This document shows positions 50,589 through 62,416 of a DNA stretch of 64,000 nucleotides, in pieces. The position numbers were made by a program, and so were the translations under genes. The stretch's first letter is position 1; each line of letters begins with the position of its first letter. Below the pieces are notes generated by a model. That model had not been told where the DNA came from. It saw only the letters and a program-made list of their open reading frames with translations, and did no database searches. This DNA is from Rotaria socialis (taxonomy: Eukaryota > Rotifera > Eurotatoria > Philodinida > Philodinidae): NCBI GenBank assembly GCA_905331475.1, contig CAJNYU010001196.1, forward strand, positions 18,817 to 82,816, in the 5' to 3' direction.

Positions 50589-51742
50589 ATGAACGTGGCA
50601 CCACCACCACCTTATGGTAAACTAAATTGTTTTACTTGTTTATCACTAGAGATCAGAGGAGTCGCACTTTTTGATTCTTGAACCCGACCCGATTACGAAA
50701 ATTTTTTTTTCGATTCCGATTCTAACTCCGACTCCGCCGGGAAATTTTTCCGGGAATCCGATTCCGCCTCCGGAAAAACCCGACTTTTTTTGCAGCTTAG
50801 TGACATCTAATTCATATCAAATGTTTGATATTCTAAAAGGATATATAAGTAAATGAATCAATAAGGAAGAAACACTGCACATTGTCATAGAATTTATTTC
50901 TTTACGTTTGTTTTCGAAAGCAAAAAATATTATGAATAAAAAGCATTTAACTAAACAAGAACTTGAACAATTAATTAAAGATAATGATTCTTTCAATAAA
51001 ATTTGTTGAGAAGAAAAAAACATCAAGATCAAGTGAATGGTGGAAGTATTTTCATATTATTTTTGCTTAGGATTTATTTATAAAATTATAATTAGCATAT
51101 TTTTGTTCATTATACAATATACTCATGAATAAACTTGTATCTAAGTGAAAGTCAGATGATGTGATTTTTGTAGTAATATAGCACAAACGTGAACTCATAA
51201 AAAATTTATTTTATTTTCTACTACTTCAGATTCGTCAGAGTAGAAATCGAATTTCGGAGTCCTGTTCCATTTTTTACTCCGACTCCGATTTCGGAAAATA
51301 TTTTTTTGACGATTCCGATTCCAAGTCCGACTCCAATACAGGACACTATTTATCACTTGATAATTATATTCTATTTAATAGCCTCTGAAAACACTAGATC
51401 ATTACCAACAAGCGCACTACCTATGCCGATGACTCAACCGGTATCTATCGTAGCTCCAATTACTATTGTAGGTCAGTATCCAATGCAATGTACGTGTTTT
51501 CAATGTAGAAGACAAATTGTTACACGAACAGAAAAAAAGAATGGTCTTCTTGTCTGGATTAGTATTGGGGCTCTCTTCATTTTTGGCTTTTGGGTTTGTT
51601 GTTGCATACCGTTGTGTATTGATGCTTGCAAAGTAAACCTTATTTCTTCTTGAAATATTTTTCTATTATATAAATCATATAGGATACAGAACATTATTGT
51701 CCGAGCTGTAATCCAATGCTTGGTATTAGCAAAAAACTATGA
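50589..51742 (+). CDS. LITAF-domain protein 2
   Basis: Three exons (50589-50616, 51382-51632, 51683-51742) join in phase to 112 residues. It begins MNVAPPPPYGA, a Pro-rich motif split by an unusually long first intron (765 bp). The LITAF domain has CTCFQC at about residues 46-51, IVTRTEKKNGLLVW, a hydrophobic stretch (ISIGALFIFGFWVCCCIPLC), then IDACKDTEHYCPSC. All zinc-binding cysteines are present. Family members are small endosomal/lysosomal membrane-associated proteins. The first intron contains transposon-like and hexamer-repeat sequence, unlike the 50-60 bp introns elsewhere. It shares intron positions with the gene 450 bp downstream, so the two are probably tandem duplicates. Confidence 0.88.
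50660..51345. mobile_element. transposon-like insertion in LITAF2 intron
   Basis: The intron contains two blocks of TCCGAT/TCCGAC-like hexamers (about 50685-50790 and 51258-51345) around a unique centre. Within the centre, 50932-51070 reads in two overlapping frames as Lys-rich peptide: KKHLTKQELEQLIKDND, then SSEWWKYFHIIF. The second recalls the start of a BED zinc finger of hAT transposases. No clean terminal repeats or target duplication were found, so this is a degraded insertion. Confidence 0.45.
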
Positions 51743-52190
51743 GACGTTTTGATAATGTTGAACCAGAATGAAATCTTAATCTTTACATTGATTCCAAATA
51801 TTTTAATCTCAACTAATAAAGGTTGCATTCATATATATATATATCGAATTTCTAGAGGCAAGAACTAACCTGTCTGCATATATCTCTTATTCTAATAAGC
51901 AAAACAAGAAGAACTTACGTAAGCGCAGACTTCTTTTTTTCTGCCTTCACGTCGATGATGTCATGTTTTTCTTCGTTCAATTTTTTCATTCCTGTAATTA
52001 AATAGACAGAAAAAGAAAAAAGTAAGATTAAACACTGAAGATAATAAACTTTTTTTCCTGCCGCCTGAGAAAGATGAGTGTCGTGTTAGCAAGAGAAAGT
52101 AGGCAGAACCGGAGAAAATATCAACTAACTCAAAAAAAAGTTGTAGTCCAGAAAATCTTTCTTGTAAAGTAATACTCACAAAAAACAACG
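51743..52190. other. intergenic gap between two LITAF genes
   Basis: This should hold the LITAF2 3' UTR (AATAAA-like sequence near 51817) and the LITAF3 promoter. A TA run is present near 51835. No other gene is supportable. Confidence 0.5.
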
Positions 52191-52793
52191 ATGACTAGTG
52201 TTTATCCAACGGAAGAAAAATCAAGTCCTCCACCCACTTATGGTAATACAGTTAGTCGTTGAAAACATAGTTCTATATGAAAAATGATTTTCTTAATTTT
52301 GTAGAACAAGCAACACACTCACCACATACTGCAACTATGCCGCCAGCATTTGGTGCGTACACAATATCCTCTACAGCTTTTCCACCACAAGCAGCACCTG
52401 TGGGTATGTGTCCAACATCTATGATGGCTTTACCATCATATTCTTCACCTGCTGGTACCAATATGCTTATAACAACACGGCCGTTGATGTACGGTGACTT
52501 ACCTATTCAATGTAGTTGTCCTAATTGCTATCAAATCATTGTTACACGTGTAGAAAAGAAAGAAGCTTTACTATCGTGGTTAATTTGTAGTGGAATTCTT
52601 TTGATGGGTGGTTGGCTAGGTTGTTGCCTTATTCCATTTTGTATTGATAGTCTCAAAGTATGTCTATTGATATTCAATAGACGAAAAAAAAATAGAAAAT
52701 TCTGTTTTTACTTTTGTTTTTCTATTCATTTAGGACATTGAACATTATTGCCCACATTGTGCAGCGTTACTTGGTGCACGACGAAGAATTTAG
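52191..52793 (+). CDS. LITAF-domain protein 3
   Basis: Three exons (52191-52242, 52305-52657, 52734-52793) join in phase to 154 residues. The N-terminal region is Pro/Ser/Ala rich and contains SSPPPTYE, a PPxY motif of the kind bound by WW-domain ubiquitin ligases. The LITAF domain starts with CSCPNC (about residues 87-92), IVTRVEKKEALLSWL, a hydrophobic membrane segment ending GWLGCCLIPFC, then DIEHYCPHC (cysteines at about 141 and 144) and LLGARRRI. This is the most canonical of the three LITAF genes in the window. Family function is protein sorting and degradation at late endosomes. Intron positions match LITAF2. Confidence 0.9.
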
Positions 52794-52999
52794 TTGATTA
52801 TACGACAATCTAATTGATTTAATCGGTAAAGTTTACAAACATGCGTGCGACTATCTTTTTTGTGACATAATTATCAAGTCTTTTTATTTTGCTCTTTTAA
52901 TAATCATTCAAATGTACATCTCATATCAAATCATATTGAAATTAAAAGAAAAAAAAACAGACGTAAAAAAGACCAAAAAAAGCTAAGAAGAAAATCTAA

Positions 53000-54386
53000 C
53001 TACATAGGAATCTGATTATTTAATATTTCTCGTTTTTTAATATGTTCATATTGAAGAAACTTCATGTTTTTCGCAGCAAGAGATAATTGTTGTTTAACAA
53101 GAATAGAATCATATATTTGATTATGTACATTAAGGCATTTATTATCATAAATTAAAAGCCAATTAATTAGAATAATTTCATCATCTGTAGCTAAACGTGT
53201 TTTTTCTTCATTGTCTAACATCATTGAATCAACTAAGCGCCATCCATTAATACAAGGTTGATCATATAAATATCCACTATTGACAATATTTTCTGTTAAT
53301 AGATTTGCAAAATCTGACCGATAATATTCATGTAAATTTCTTAATGAAATCTTGCTTGAATTAAATAATTGTACAAAGAATAGTGAACGATGACATAGAA
53401 GTAAATGATAAAGAGAAATAAATTTATCATCAACATTTTTATAATAATATTTATATTTTTTTATATAACGTGTACCATATTCAACTATTTTCATATAATT
53501 ATTTATTAAATTTACTGGTTGAGCATTAAAATATGGCATTAGAATATTTATTGTTGAACTAAATGGTTTACGAAGATCATTCAAATTAAGAAGAATACCA
53601 GAGGGCGAGATTATATATGGATATATACAACGATCTAACTGAAGATAGCCACCGATTGATGACAAATCAAACTTAAGAAAAAGATTTATTCTAATACGTA
53701 AAGTCTTATTAAAAAAAAAGAAGCAAACAAAATATTTTCGCTACCTTTTCATCATCAAAACAAAGTTTTCGCTTGACTGTTTGAAGTGAAGGAAGAAGTG
53801 CTGAACGCATAGAATTATATCTAAAGTTTCCATCAAGATATTGTTGATGAAAATATTTAATTGTCTTCATACTTTGTTGTTGCTTCAGAATTAAGTATAT
53901 CGATTTCTTGTATGGTTCCATAATTAATATCTATTTTAAAATGAGCAAAGACTTTTCTTTTGTCATGTTCTGTCGAAGAAGTTTTAATTCTTTTTAAAAA
54001 ATTAACTAATTGAAGAAATTGATCGATTATTGAACATAAAATTAGTTTTGATGATGATGTAAAATCTTTTTCTGGATATAAATTTTTGTATAAAATTCTC
54101 TCATTTATTGTCATTGGTGATAAAGGTAAGTTTTTTGATGAACTCCATGTTGAACAATGAGCATCTAGTTCATCAACAACCAGTTCAAAAGCAATGTACG
54201 GATAATAAATATTCGATTTGACTCTATTTATGAGGATAAATATATATTTGAGAGATGTAATGCAAGCAAAACAAACCGATAGAGAATAGGAATATGTTTG
54301 TTTTTGATTGTATAATAATTATAATGATTTCGAAGTGTTGGAAGGTCAACTGGTGGTGAATTCATCATTTGTTTTTCTTGTATCAT
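53000..54386 (-). CDS. unknown 404-aa protein
   Basis: Four exons on the minus strand (54386-54277, 54223-53953, 53906-53745, 53671-53000) join in phase to 404 residues. The product is helical-looking and Leu/Ile/Tyr/Lys rich. Recognisable strings include YPYIAFELVVDELDAHCS, LILCSIIDQFLQLVNFLKRI, ALLPSLQTVKRKLCFDDEKF and NGWRLVDSMMLDNEEKTRL. I recognise no domain, signal peptide or clear membrane span. The third exon's acceptor is uncertain: 53907 gives a 46-bp intron, and an alternative AG about 25 bases further on keeps the same frame. An AG directly before the chosen ATG means that upstream exons may exist. The 3' end lies 206 bp from the stop of the convergent LITAF3 gene. Confidence 0.65.
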
Positions 54387-54812
54387 CTGAAAACGAGCTG
54401 ATTCAAAACTGACGATCGATAATAGTAGAAAAATGATTTTTCTCTTTTCGAATTCACTACATAACAGAATAGAGAAGATGATGACACACGTATATGGAAA
54501 TCAAGAAAGAACTCTAAAATTTTACTTTTATTATATATTATAAGATCATATACAATTAAACAATTTTCAATCTAAAACACAAAGTAAAGAGAAAAACATT
54601 TAGAAAATAGTTCTTTTGATGCGTAAAAAGCGACCTCTTTGGAATTGCTTATTAACTTGATCAAAGATAATAGCCAATAGATACACGTACGTAATCCCTA
54701 TTACCGGACCGATCATAATAATAATAACATTACCAAGAGCTTACTAGAACAGTATTAAATATTAATATTAATATTAATCTGTTTGTGTGTTGTGCATATA
54801 AAATTATCCTGT
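54387..54812. other. divergent promoter region
   Basis: About 425 bp separates the start of the unknown minus-strand gene from the EMRE start, so it likely holds both promoters. No further gene is seen. Confidence 0.45.
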
Positions 54813-55246
54813 ATGGCTAGTAAAAAACTATGTGATAATATAGTTTTTCCAATTATTCGTCGATGTGTTTCTGTAACACAACAAACAACTACAAAAAAAC
54901 CTGCTCGATCATTTTTTATTCGTTTTATTGAAGATCGTCGAAAAAAAAGTCAACAGGATGACATACGACTTGAACCGTACATGTCAAAAGGAGTTTATAC
55001 GGAGTCGGGCGCAATTCGACCAGTAAGTTAACAGAAACAAAACAAAAAATGTTCATTTACATTTTTTTGCTCTTTACCTTTTGCATAAAGATGCCAAAAA
55101 GATATCCTCTTGGTATAATCAAAGTTTTATGTATTGCAATCCCATTTCTTTATCTTGGTTCGCTTGTGAGCAAATATGGAGCATTGGGTCTTGAAAAAAT
55201 GGATTTATTTGTATACAGTGACGATGACGATGATGATGATGATTAA
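54813..55246 (+). CDS. SMDT1: EMRE, essential MCU regulator (SMDT1)
   Basis: Two exons (54813-55022, 55091-55246) join in phase to 121 residues. The first exon encodes a basic N-terminus suitable for mitochondrial import (KKLCDNIVFPIIRRCVS). The family core begins at the end of exon 1, YTESGAIRP, and continues in exon 2 with LGIIKVLCIAIPFLYLGSLV, one membrane span containing the GxxxS pattern that packs against MCU. The C-terminus is a run of eight aspartates, the acidic tail that faces MICU1. All three EMRE hallmarks are present, so it should gate the mitochondrial calcium uniporter in the inner membrane. EMRE is an animal (metazoan) component, which supports the organism call. An upstream in-frame non-ATG stretch is not used. 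Confidence 0.92.
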
Positions 55247-56318
55247 GAACAAAGTAAAGTAGTAAAATAAGAACAAACAATTCAGTTAATAACATTGTGT
55301 TTGGCAAATCAAGTTTTTATGTATGCTGATTTATTTATCTTGCGAATTCTTTTATTTTCTCGGTTAAGGAATAAGAATACACTTTCCTTTTATATCTATC
55401 AATATCAGTTTTCGTATAGATCTTTTCAAGATTTCAATATATTTTACGTGTATCTTTTGTGACAACCTTCCCTAGTGTTTAAATTTCATTGTTTATAACC
55501 GATTTAAAAAAAAGACTTTTCTGCATAAGTTGACTTTTATTTATTTATGATATTTTACGTTCATGATTAAGATGAATTGTATCTTTTCAAATTTTGTGAA
55601 ATTTATTTGTAAAGACCCTATTATAATTTTTCTGTCAGCTGTAATATATAGAAAGACAATTACAGTGAACAAGTATCAGAGACTGATAATTGATATTCCT
55701 TCGTATAAAGTTAGATGTAGGGAATGCTAGTTTAAACCGCTGTTTTTAAGATAAATAAAATATTTAATATAATGCTTTAAATAAAAAAAATCAATACTTT
55801 ATGCAGATGTTAAATAATTTTTTTCGATACATTGGACATGAAAAATAATTTTCACAATTGATGCTCTTTTTTTCTAATTTTTAGATAAATTCTGTGTTGG
55901 TGCATTCCGATGAAATCAACCTTAGAAGAATAATTCAAACAGAAACTATGAATCAAACTTTTCTCTAATCCAAAAACAGATGTTCAACTTTATTTTCAAT
56001 TTTTACTCACTTTTGTTAACATTATTTATATGAATCTTTAAAATGATATAGCATCAACTCCATCATCACTGTAATAAAAAATTTGTACATTAATAAAAAC
56101 TTGGTATATTTCAAATTTTTATCAGTACGCCTACAATGTTTAAATTTAAAATCTAGCTAAATCTCCTTAAGCATTACGAGGAAATGTTCTGATTTATATA
56201 TATATATATAAATGAAGAAACATCGGATTCGCATCCGATTGTTATGTGTACTGCAAAAACTGAGTCGATTTATATATGTTTTGAATAATTCTGAGAAAAA
56301 AGTTTTTTTTTTGAACAA

Positions 56319-56342
56319 NNNNNNNCCCGTCACCCCCCCCCA
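56319..56342. other. assembly gap with adjacent poly-C
   Basis: Seven n characters at 56319-56325 are followed by CCCGTCA and then C-runs. The homopolymer probably caused the failure to resolve the sequence, so the true length of the gap is unknown. Confidence 0.9.
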
Positions 56343-56349
56343 CCCCCCC

Positions 56350-56590
56350 CCCACCTCAGGGATGGTCTGGTCAATAATGACAATTTTTTCGATAGCTCAG
56401 CCATTTCTTGACGGATCCTTCTCATCTTTGAACTCGACTGAGATATTGATGAGATCATTCTGTGTACAAAATTTCAAGACAATTGGATGAGGCTTTCTAG
56501 AGTTATCGTGTTGACGATCGGACGGACACCCTGACCGAATCTAGTGTACTCACTTTTTGAGTACACAATATATATATATATATATATGTA
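56350..56590. mobile_element. transposon-like fragment ending in a hairpin
   Basis: A 200-bp block with higher GC than its surroundings ends in ATCGGACGGACACCC, then CTAGTG. A perfect 8-bp stem follows, GTGTACTC/GAGTACAC at 56544-56566, and then a TA microsatellite. The CGGACGGAC string and terminal hairpin resemble interspersed repeat ends in invertebrate genomes. The other end is lost in the adjoining gap, so the family is not assignable. Confidence 0.4.
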
Positions 56591-57002
56591 TATGACTGGT
56601 CTAAATATGTAACGTCTTATCTTGTTGTAGTGTTCCTCTCCAGTTAGTTTAAATTCCCCCTATTTTTATTTGTGTCAACATATTCGTACAATCAATATAA
56701 CTATCAAATTGAACAGATATGCCCATTTTTTGCATCGTCAACATTTAAAAACAAATATTTTACAGAGAATAAAATAAGAAAACTAATTTTGTTTAATATT
56801 TGATATTTCAAGACTATAGTCATCATCACCTACTAATGAATAAAACATAATCTCGAGTGACGAGTCACGCCTGAAAACGTTCGCTGATTACACAAAAACA
56901 TTTAAAGAGGGTCTTAGCTAATGAATACGATGTACACTCAAATATGTTTCTACTAAATTATTAGAAAACAAGAATCATTCATTCGAAAAATCAGACTTTA
57001 GA

Positions 57003-58530
57003 ATGAAAACGGAATTTTTATGTTTGAAAAGAAATTTCTTTCTTTCAGCTATGATAATAAATATAGTCTGGCGTTTTCCGACCAACAAAAAAAAACTTCG
57101 CCTTTTTCTGAATGGAATTACGAAACGATATATTACAAATGTATCTCAAGTACCAGTGGATCGATTTATTCGGCAATGCTACTCGTAAATATGTTATAAT
57201 TTACATCATTTTAGTGAAATTCAATTTACTTTAAAGAGTATTAGAAGTTGATCCTTCTTGTTGTGATGAAACAGCAATTCGTAAAGCATACTTAGAAAAA
57301 GTCAAACAATATCATCCAGATTCATCATTTCAAGATAATCGAGGTGATCATACAAAATTTAATCAAGTACAACAAGCTTACAAAGCACTGATAGTAAATA
57401 TAAATTTGTTTTTATTTTTTAAAAGAGAAAGCAAAATTTTATTTTTCTCTTAAAAGGAAACACTAAAATCAAATAATTCTCTTGATCCATCTTCAGCAGA
57501 CGAGGATTATGTCAAATTTGATATTCGTCATACAGCTCCTCAGCATCGAACACATTTAGAATATGGTGGTTTCGGGTTAGTTGCCTGTGGGTTTTTATTA
57601 AGAATTTGTTTTTCGTATTTAATCTTTAATGGTCTTCTTTAGCATGGGAACGCCAAGTCACAGACAAACTGCGTATTACAAAATGCGGGCTGAAAAAGCA
57701 TACGAAAATGTGTACGAATATCGTCGAGATCGAGAATCAATTGAAACAAGAGATGAACTAATTGAAAGAAAGAAAAGAAAAGATGTTCGATCTACGTAAA
57801 TTATTATTTTCATCAGTGAAATAAAGAAATATTTTATAATTATATAGAAATTTTATTGATCGTCTTGTTGAAGATCTTATTCAAGAATCAATGTCACGCG
57901 GTGATTTTAATAATATAAAATCAAGTGGAAAAGCATTACACGAACGCAATCCACACTATATGGATTTTACTACATATAAAATGAATGAAATTCTTATCGA
58001 CAATGGTAAAATGAACTAGTACTAAATTAGAAATTTTATTCATTTTTCTTTTCAATATTTTAGGTTATATACCTGAATGGATTCAACTTGAAAAACAAGT
58101 TCGAGAATTCATTGAACAAGCACGTATAGATTTGAAACGTATTTTCAAAGCAATTGCTTCTGAAAATTTACAATCGCCTGATGAAAAGAAAAGCTACTTA
58201 ACAAGTAATATTAAATGGGCACAAGCAATAGCGAAATTTCGTAATGATATTATTGAAGTTAATCTTATTATCGATAAAATCAATCTAATTGTGCCGATGC
58301 TTTGGCGACAGCAGGTACACTATAATGCTGATCGAGAAATTGCAAAAATTGTTGCATTGAATCCGTTGAAGATCGAACTACCACCAAGTGAAGAAGAATT
58401 AGCACAGATTCATAAACAAACATTAGATCAACGACATCAAGAATGGATCAATCATCAGTCAACTCAACGTTATTCTGTATTTGATGCTATACGTGATTTA
58501 GTTCAGTCATTACGAAATTTTAAAGTTTAA
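57003..58530 (+). CDS. DNAJC28: DNAJC28-like J-domain/DUF1992 protein
   Basis: Six exons (57003-57184, 57237-57393, 57457-57575, 57643-57795, 57848-58005, 58064-58530) join in phase to 411 residues. A basic N-terminus (RFPTNKKKLRLFLNGITKRY) looks like a mitochondrial presequence. The J-domain begins at about residue 60 (SVLEVDPSCCDETAIRKAYL) and has an intact HPD motif at about 87-89 (KQYHPDSSF), so it should stimulate an Hsp70. The DUF1992 region at about residues 204-300 has IDRLVEDLIQESMSRGDF, GKALHERNP and NGYIPEWIQLEKQVR. This order and length match animal DNAJC28, whose exact role is little known. The start could be the Met at 57051 instead, preceded by an acceptor-like TTTCAG. It lies 190 bp upstream of the next plus-strand gene. 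Confidence 0.87.
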
Positions 58531-58718
58531 TTAATTTATGAGTCTACTACTTTTATGTTTTAATATTTTTTTATTCTTTCCCATGTAAAAAGAAATACAG
58601 AGATGTAGTTTTTGTAAAAAAAAACGTTTATTCAAGCATAATGTTATCTGTTTCTTAGAAGATGAGAATTAATGAAAATACAAACTGCTAATTACTGGTA
58701 TTTTTTTTTGTATTGAAG

Positions 58719-60655
58719 ATGGATTCTTTGCTCATCGATGGATCTGATCCAAATGGCAATGGCCATCATCAAAATAATAACAATATGAAATTCTCACCTA
58801 ATTCATTATTTGATCGAGACACATTGGCTAGTTTATTTCTCGGTAATCAAAGTCCAACATCAGGTGGTGTTTCAACATTAGTTGACGAATGGGCTGATAG
58901 TGCAGGAGAATTACTTGTTGAATTAGATAATCTTAGTATGCTTAGTCAAATTTGTGACAGTGTACCAAGACTACCACCCAAACCAACATCATCAAATCGT
59001 TCAAATGATGAAACCAAATCGTAAACATAAAATTTTAATATAAATATTTATTTATTCATTTATTTATCATTTGCTTGTAGTTTATCTTATTCACAACAAC
59101 CGAAGCATTTAACATTTCGAGATATTCTGGCTTTTTGGCAATGTTATGATCAACTTTATATTGAACAATATCAATATGATCGACGATATTCATCAGCAGT
59201 TATCGATCAAGCAGTTAATAGTTTTGACACGTCTGAGTATGATATTCTTTCATCATCATCATCATCATCTCCACCAAGATTGCCTTCATATAGACGATTC
59301 AATTCTCAACATGAATATGAACGTTTATTTAATGATTTCTCATCAGTATCGAATGATGAACTCGATGTGTGCTTATCTGTTAATAATAATAATAATAATA
59401 ATAACAATAATAACAACAACAATAATAATAATAATAATAATAATAAATCTGGTAAAGAGAATTTTTTTATTTTTTTAAAGATATATATTGACCATTTGTT
59501 TGTTCCATAGGTGATATGAGCAATTCAGCTAAAATATCAATGCTGTCGAAACTTTTACCTATAACAACACATTCATCTCCAGTACCAACTGATAACGATC
59601 TAAATTCATTTGTTGCTGATCTTGATCCACGACCTACACCAAATATCAATGATATTCTAGCTAATTTAAAAGCTGGTTTGATTGAATCTAATCTTCATTT
59701 GCCATCATTTGATGAATCTCATCTTGATCTTCCACGGCAACGTTCATCTCTCACTCACAATCGTCTTATATCATCGTCTATTATAAATAATACAACTGTA
59801 CCATCATTATTTATCAACGAAATTGAACATATACGTCTTGTTGATTTGTCAAAAACTTTATTAAATAATCTTCCATTATCAACAATAAAGCACTATGCTA
59901 AATTATTACAATGTCCGATTGTAATGTGTCCTGAGTTTGTACGTGATTTTTTAATGCGTAATAATCGTCAAGCAAGTACATCACGTTCATGTTTTTGCAC
60001 AACATTAAATGATACGAGATTAATTTATGCCGAATTAATTGCTGCTAATGTGCCTTTACCAGTAACACAGAAAGAAGAAGATTTATTATTATTAACAAAA
60101 AAACGTAAACATGCTCCACCAAAAGGATGGGAAGATGGATCAAGTGATATGATTATAACTGTACCACAAGTTAAAAGACATAAGCCAAAATTAGATTATT
60201 CAACAATTATACTTGATCACGATTATTTAAATGCAGAACAAATGGCTAATTTATGGAAGCGCCCATCGAAAAAACCTGTTGTTACTATACCATTGCCTGT
60301 ACCACTTCCAATACCAACAACAGAACCCGAAGAAGAACTTAGCTTTATGGAATGTTCTCCAACACCACCAGTTTCAGCAACACCTTCTCAAATATCTGTA
60401 ATAGCTCCTGCTCTTTCTCTACCACCACCTCCACCTCCTCCTGCACCAATTCTTTTCAAATTAAGAGACTATTTTGATTCTCAACCATTGCCACCAACAC
60501 CAACATTTTATGATACTTATTCTGACGAACAATTTCTGCAGATCACTCGACATCCTTTAATAATTTTATCACAGACACAACTTGATTATTTACTAGGTTA
60601 TCTCTATCGAGATAATCATGACGTATCACTTATTGACAGATATCATTTGTATTAG
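58719..60655 (+). CDS. unknown 605-aa protein with poly-Asn tract
   Basis: Three exons (58719-59020, 59081-59451, 59511-60655) join in phase to 605 residues. The N-terminal part has ADSAGELLVELDNLSMLSQ, then FRDILAFWQCYDQLYIEQY. A run of more than 20 Asn (AAT/AAC at about 59385-59448) sits at the end of exon 2. The C-terminal half has IEHIRLVDLSKTLLNNLPLS, a Cys-containing segment (LLQCPIVMCPEF), a basic TKKRKHAPPKGWEDG that could be a nuclear signal, and Pro-rich stretches (PLPVPLPIPT, PPPPPPPAP). It ends LLGYLYRDNHDVSLIDRY. I recognise no family. The charged and Pro-rich make-up suggests a nuclear or scaffold protein. The start is the first ATG after the DNAJC28-like gene. Confidence 0.72.
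59385..59448. repeat. AAT/AAC trinucleotide run encoding poly-Asn
   Basis: About 21 consecutive AAT or AAC triplets in frame within the 605-aa gene, just before the donor of its second intron. The mix of synonymous codons argues for an old, somewhat stabilised tract. Confidence 0.85.
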
Positions 60656-61808
60656 TAAATAATATTGTTACCTACTAATGAGAGAATTTGTTAAGCGCAA
60701 TAAATACATGTATGTCTATGTAAACTTTATTTTACCTTTAAAACAATGCTGCTATAGAAAACAACGACTGTGATAGCATATCTGCATTTAATAGAAAATT
60801 TAGAATAAGAATATTCTTTTAATACGTTTTCGTTTCGATTTATTTTCAAATATACGTAAATGAATTTTATTTATTAATAACATATAATGTAAAATTGATC
60901 TTCATTATAATCATCATTTAAAAAATGGCATATATGTAAGTTCAGCAAAACAGATATTTCAACCTACTTTATGAATCACAGCTCTTTCATTTAAAATAAA
61001 TACTTAAATAGAACTGACCCAAAAGATAGCACATATTTGAATTATGAACAAATACATAAGAGAAACTGAAAAACTTATTCATGTAAAAATGTTATGATCA
61101 GTATAGCATCTGGAAAGAATATACACGTCAAATATCCAACGAATTAAGATAATTGTTTTTCATTATAATTTACGTATTTATTGTCTCTTTTGAGACGAAG
61201 ATATTTCCTTATCAAAGAAAACTATTAGATTCTACATCTACAGCATATATCTACACAGAATTAATAAATTTGTCTTTCCATAAGTTCAAAATAGACGACC
61301 AACGTATATTATTTTCTATTGGTTAAAATATTTGAATAACATTAATATCGATATAAATATTCGAAAAAAATATTCAACTTTTCTTTTCTGCTTACTATTC
61401 ACAATACAAAACAAAAGTACTTGATACGCTTTGATATATCCTTGTATGTCTACTAGATCAAGGTAAATCAGAATAAACAAAATATTCATTGAATCGAACA
61501 TATTACATAAACAATACTATTAATTAAAAATAAACTATCAACAGAAGTTCATGATGCCACTAGTTGACTGTGCCTAAGATCTATACAAACACAAAATATA
61601 TTCTGATAAGTTATGTTGTGCCAGACAAAAACAAGAAACGGTGAATGAGAAAAACAGTGGAAAATTCTACTATTCACACTAGAGTGTTGCGTTCTTTTCT
61701 TTTCCCTTTTTCGTCTTGTGACGCACTTCTCGTTTCGTCACAACGCGTCAGTTTTTCTTTCTTGTTTTACTCTTATTGGTGGTTCTCTTCGAATTTGTCT
61801 TGGATAAA
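60656..61808. other. noncoding stretch
   Basis: AT-rich sequence with no supportable gene. It should include the 3' UTR of the 605-aa gene and the promoter of the LURP-one-like gene. Confidence 0.5.
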
Positions 61809-62416
61809 ATGCCGTCTGATTCATTGGATGTACAAGCATTAGTACAAAATTGCCGTTATATTATCCGAGAAAGGTTTTTCACAATAAGTAACAGTTTTAA
61901 AATCAAAGATGAACTAGGACGTGACAAATATAATGTCAGATCAAAAAAATTGGCATTGGGTAGAAAGCTCATATTTGAAGATATGAATGGCACGTAAGTT
62001 AAAAATAAATATTGTCAAACGCTTTAAGACATCATATTATATGTTTTAGTGTTCTTTTGAAAATCCATCGAAAAGGATTTCATTTACTTGATCAAATTAG
62101 TATTTTATCAGCTGGTGATAATGAACTTAATCAACAAGTGGCAACCATTAGACAGAAATTTACTTTTTTTAAGCATAGTTATAAGATTTATTCAATTTAT
62201 GGTGAATATAAATTAAAAGGTCTCAATATATTCGATCAAGCATTTATATTAAAGACCAAAGATGGTGAAACAATAGCAACTGCAAATAAGAAGATTTTTG
62301 CAATGGTCAACATCTATCAAGTTGAAATAATGGATTCAAATAATGATAAAAAACAAGATCATTCATTTATTTTAGCATTAATTATTGCTCTACATTGTTC
62401 AATTTACTCTCCATAA
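61809..62416 (+). CDS. LURP-one-related / scramblase-like protein
   Basis: Two exons (61809-61993, 62050-62416) join in phase to 183 residues. The family core is clear: YIIRERFFTISNSFKIKDEL, then DKYNVRSKKLALGRKLIFED, followed by VLLKIHRKGFHLLDQISIL. Later come YKIYSIYGEYKLKG and ETIATANKKIFAMVNIYQVE. This matches the LURP1-related (LOR, DUF567) proteins, which share a tubby-like beta-barrel fold with phospholipid scramblases and bacterial YxjI. Their biochemical role is mostly unknown, so I give none. The C-terminus is a short hydrophobic helix (FILALIIALHCSIYS) that could anchor it in a membrane. The length matches the family. The start is the first ATG in frame. Confidence 0.82.

Larger units (their letters stand above)
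55247..57002. other. intergenic stretch with gap and repeat fragment
   Basis: This contains the EMRE 3' UTR, a run of seven n at 56319-56325 beside poly-C, and a transposon-like fragment with a terminal hairpin (about 56350-56590). No coding exon chain is seen. Confidence 0.5.
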
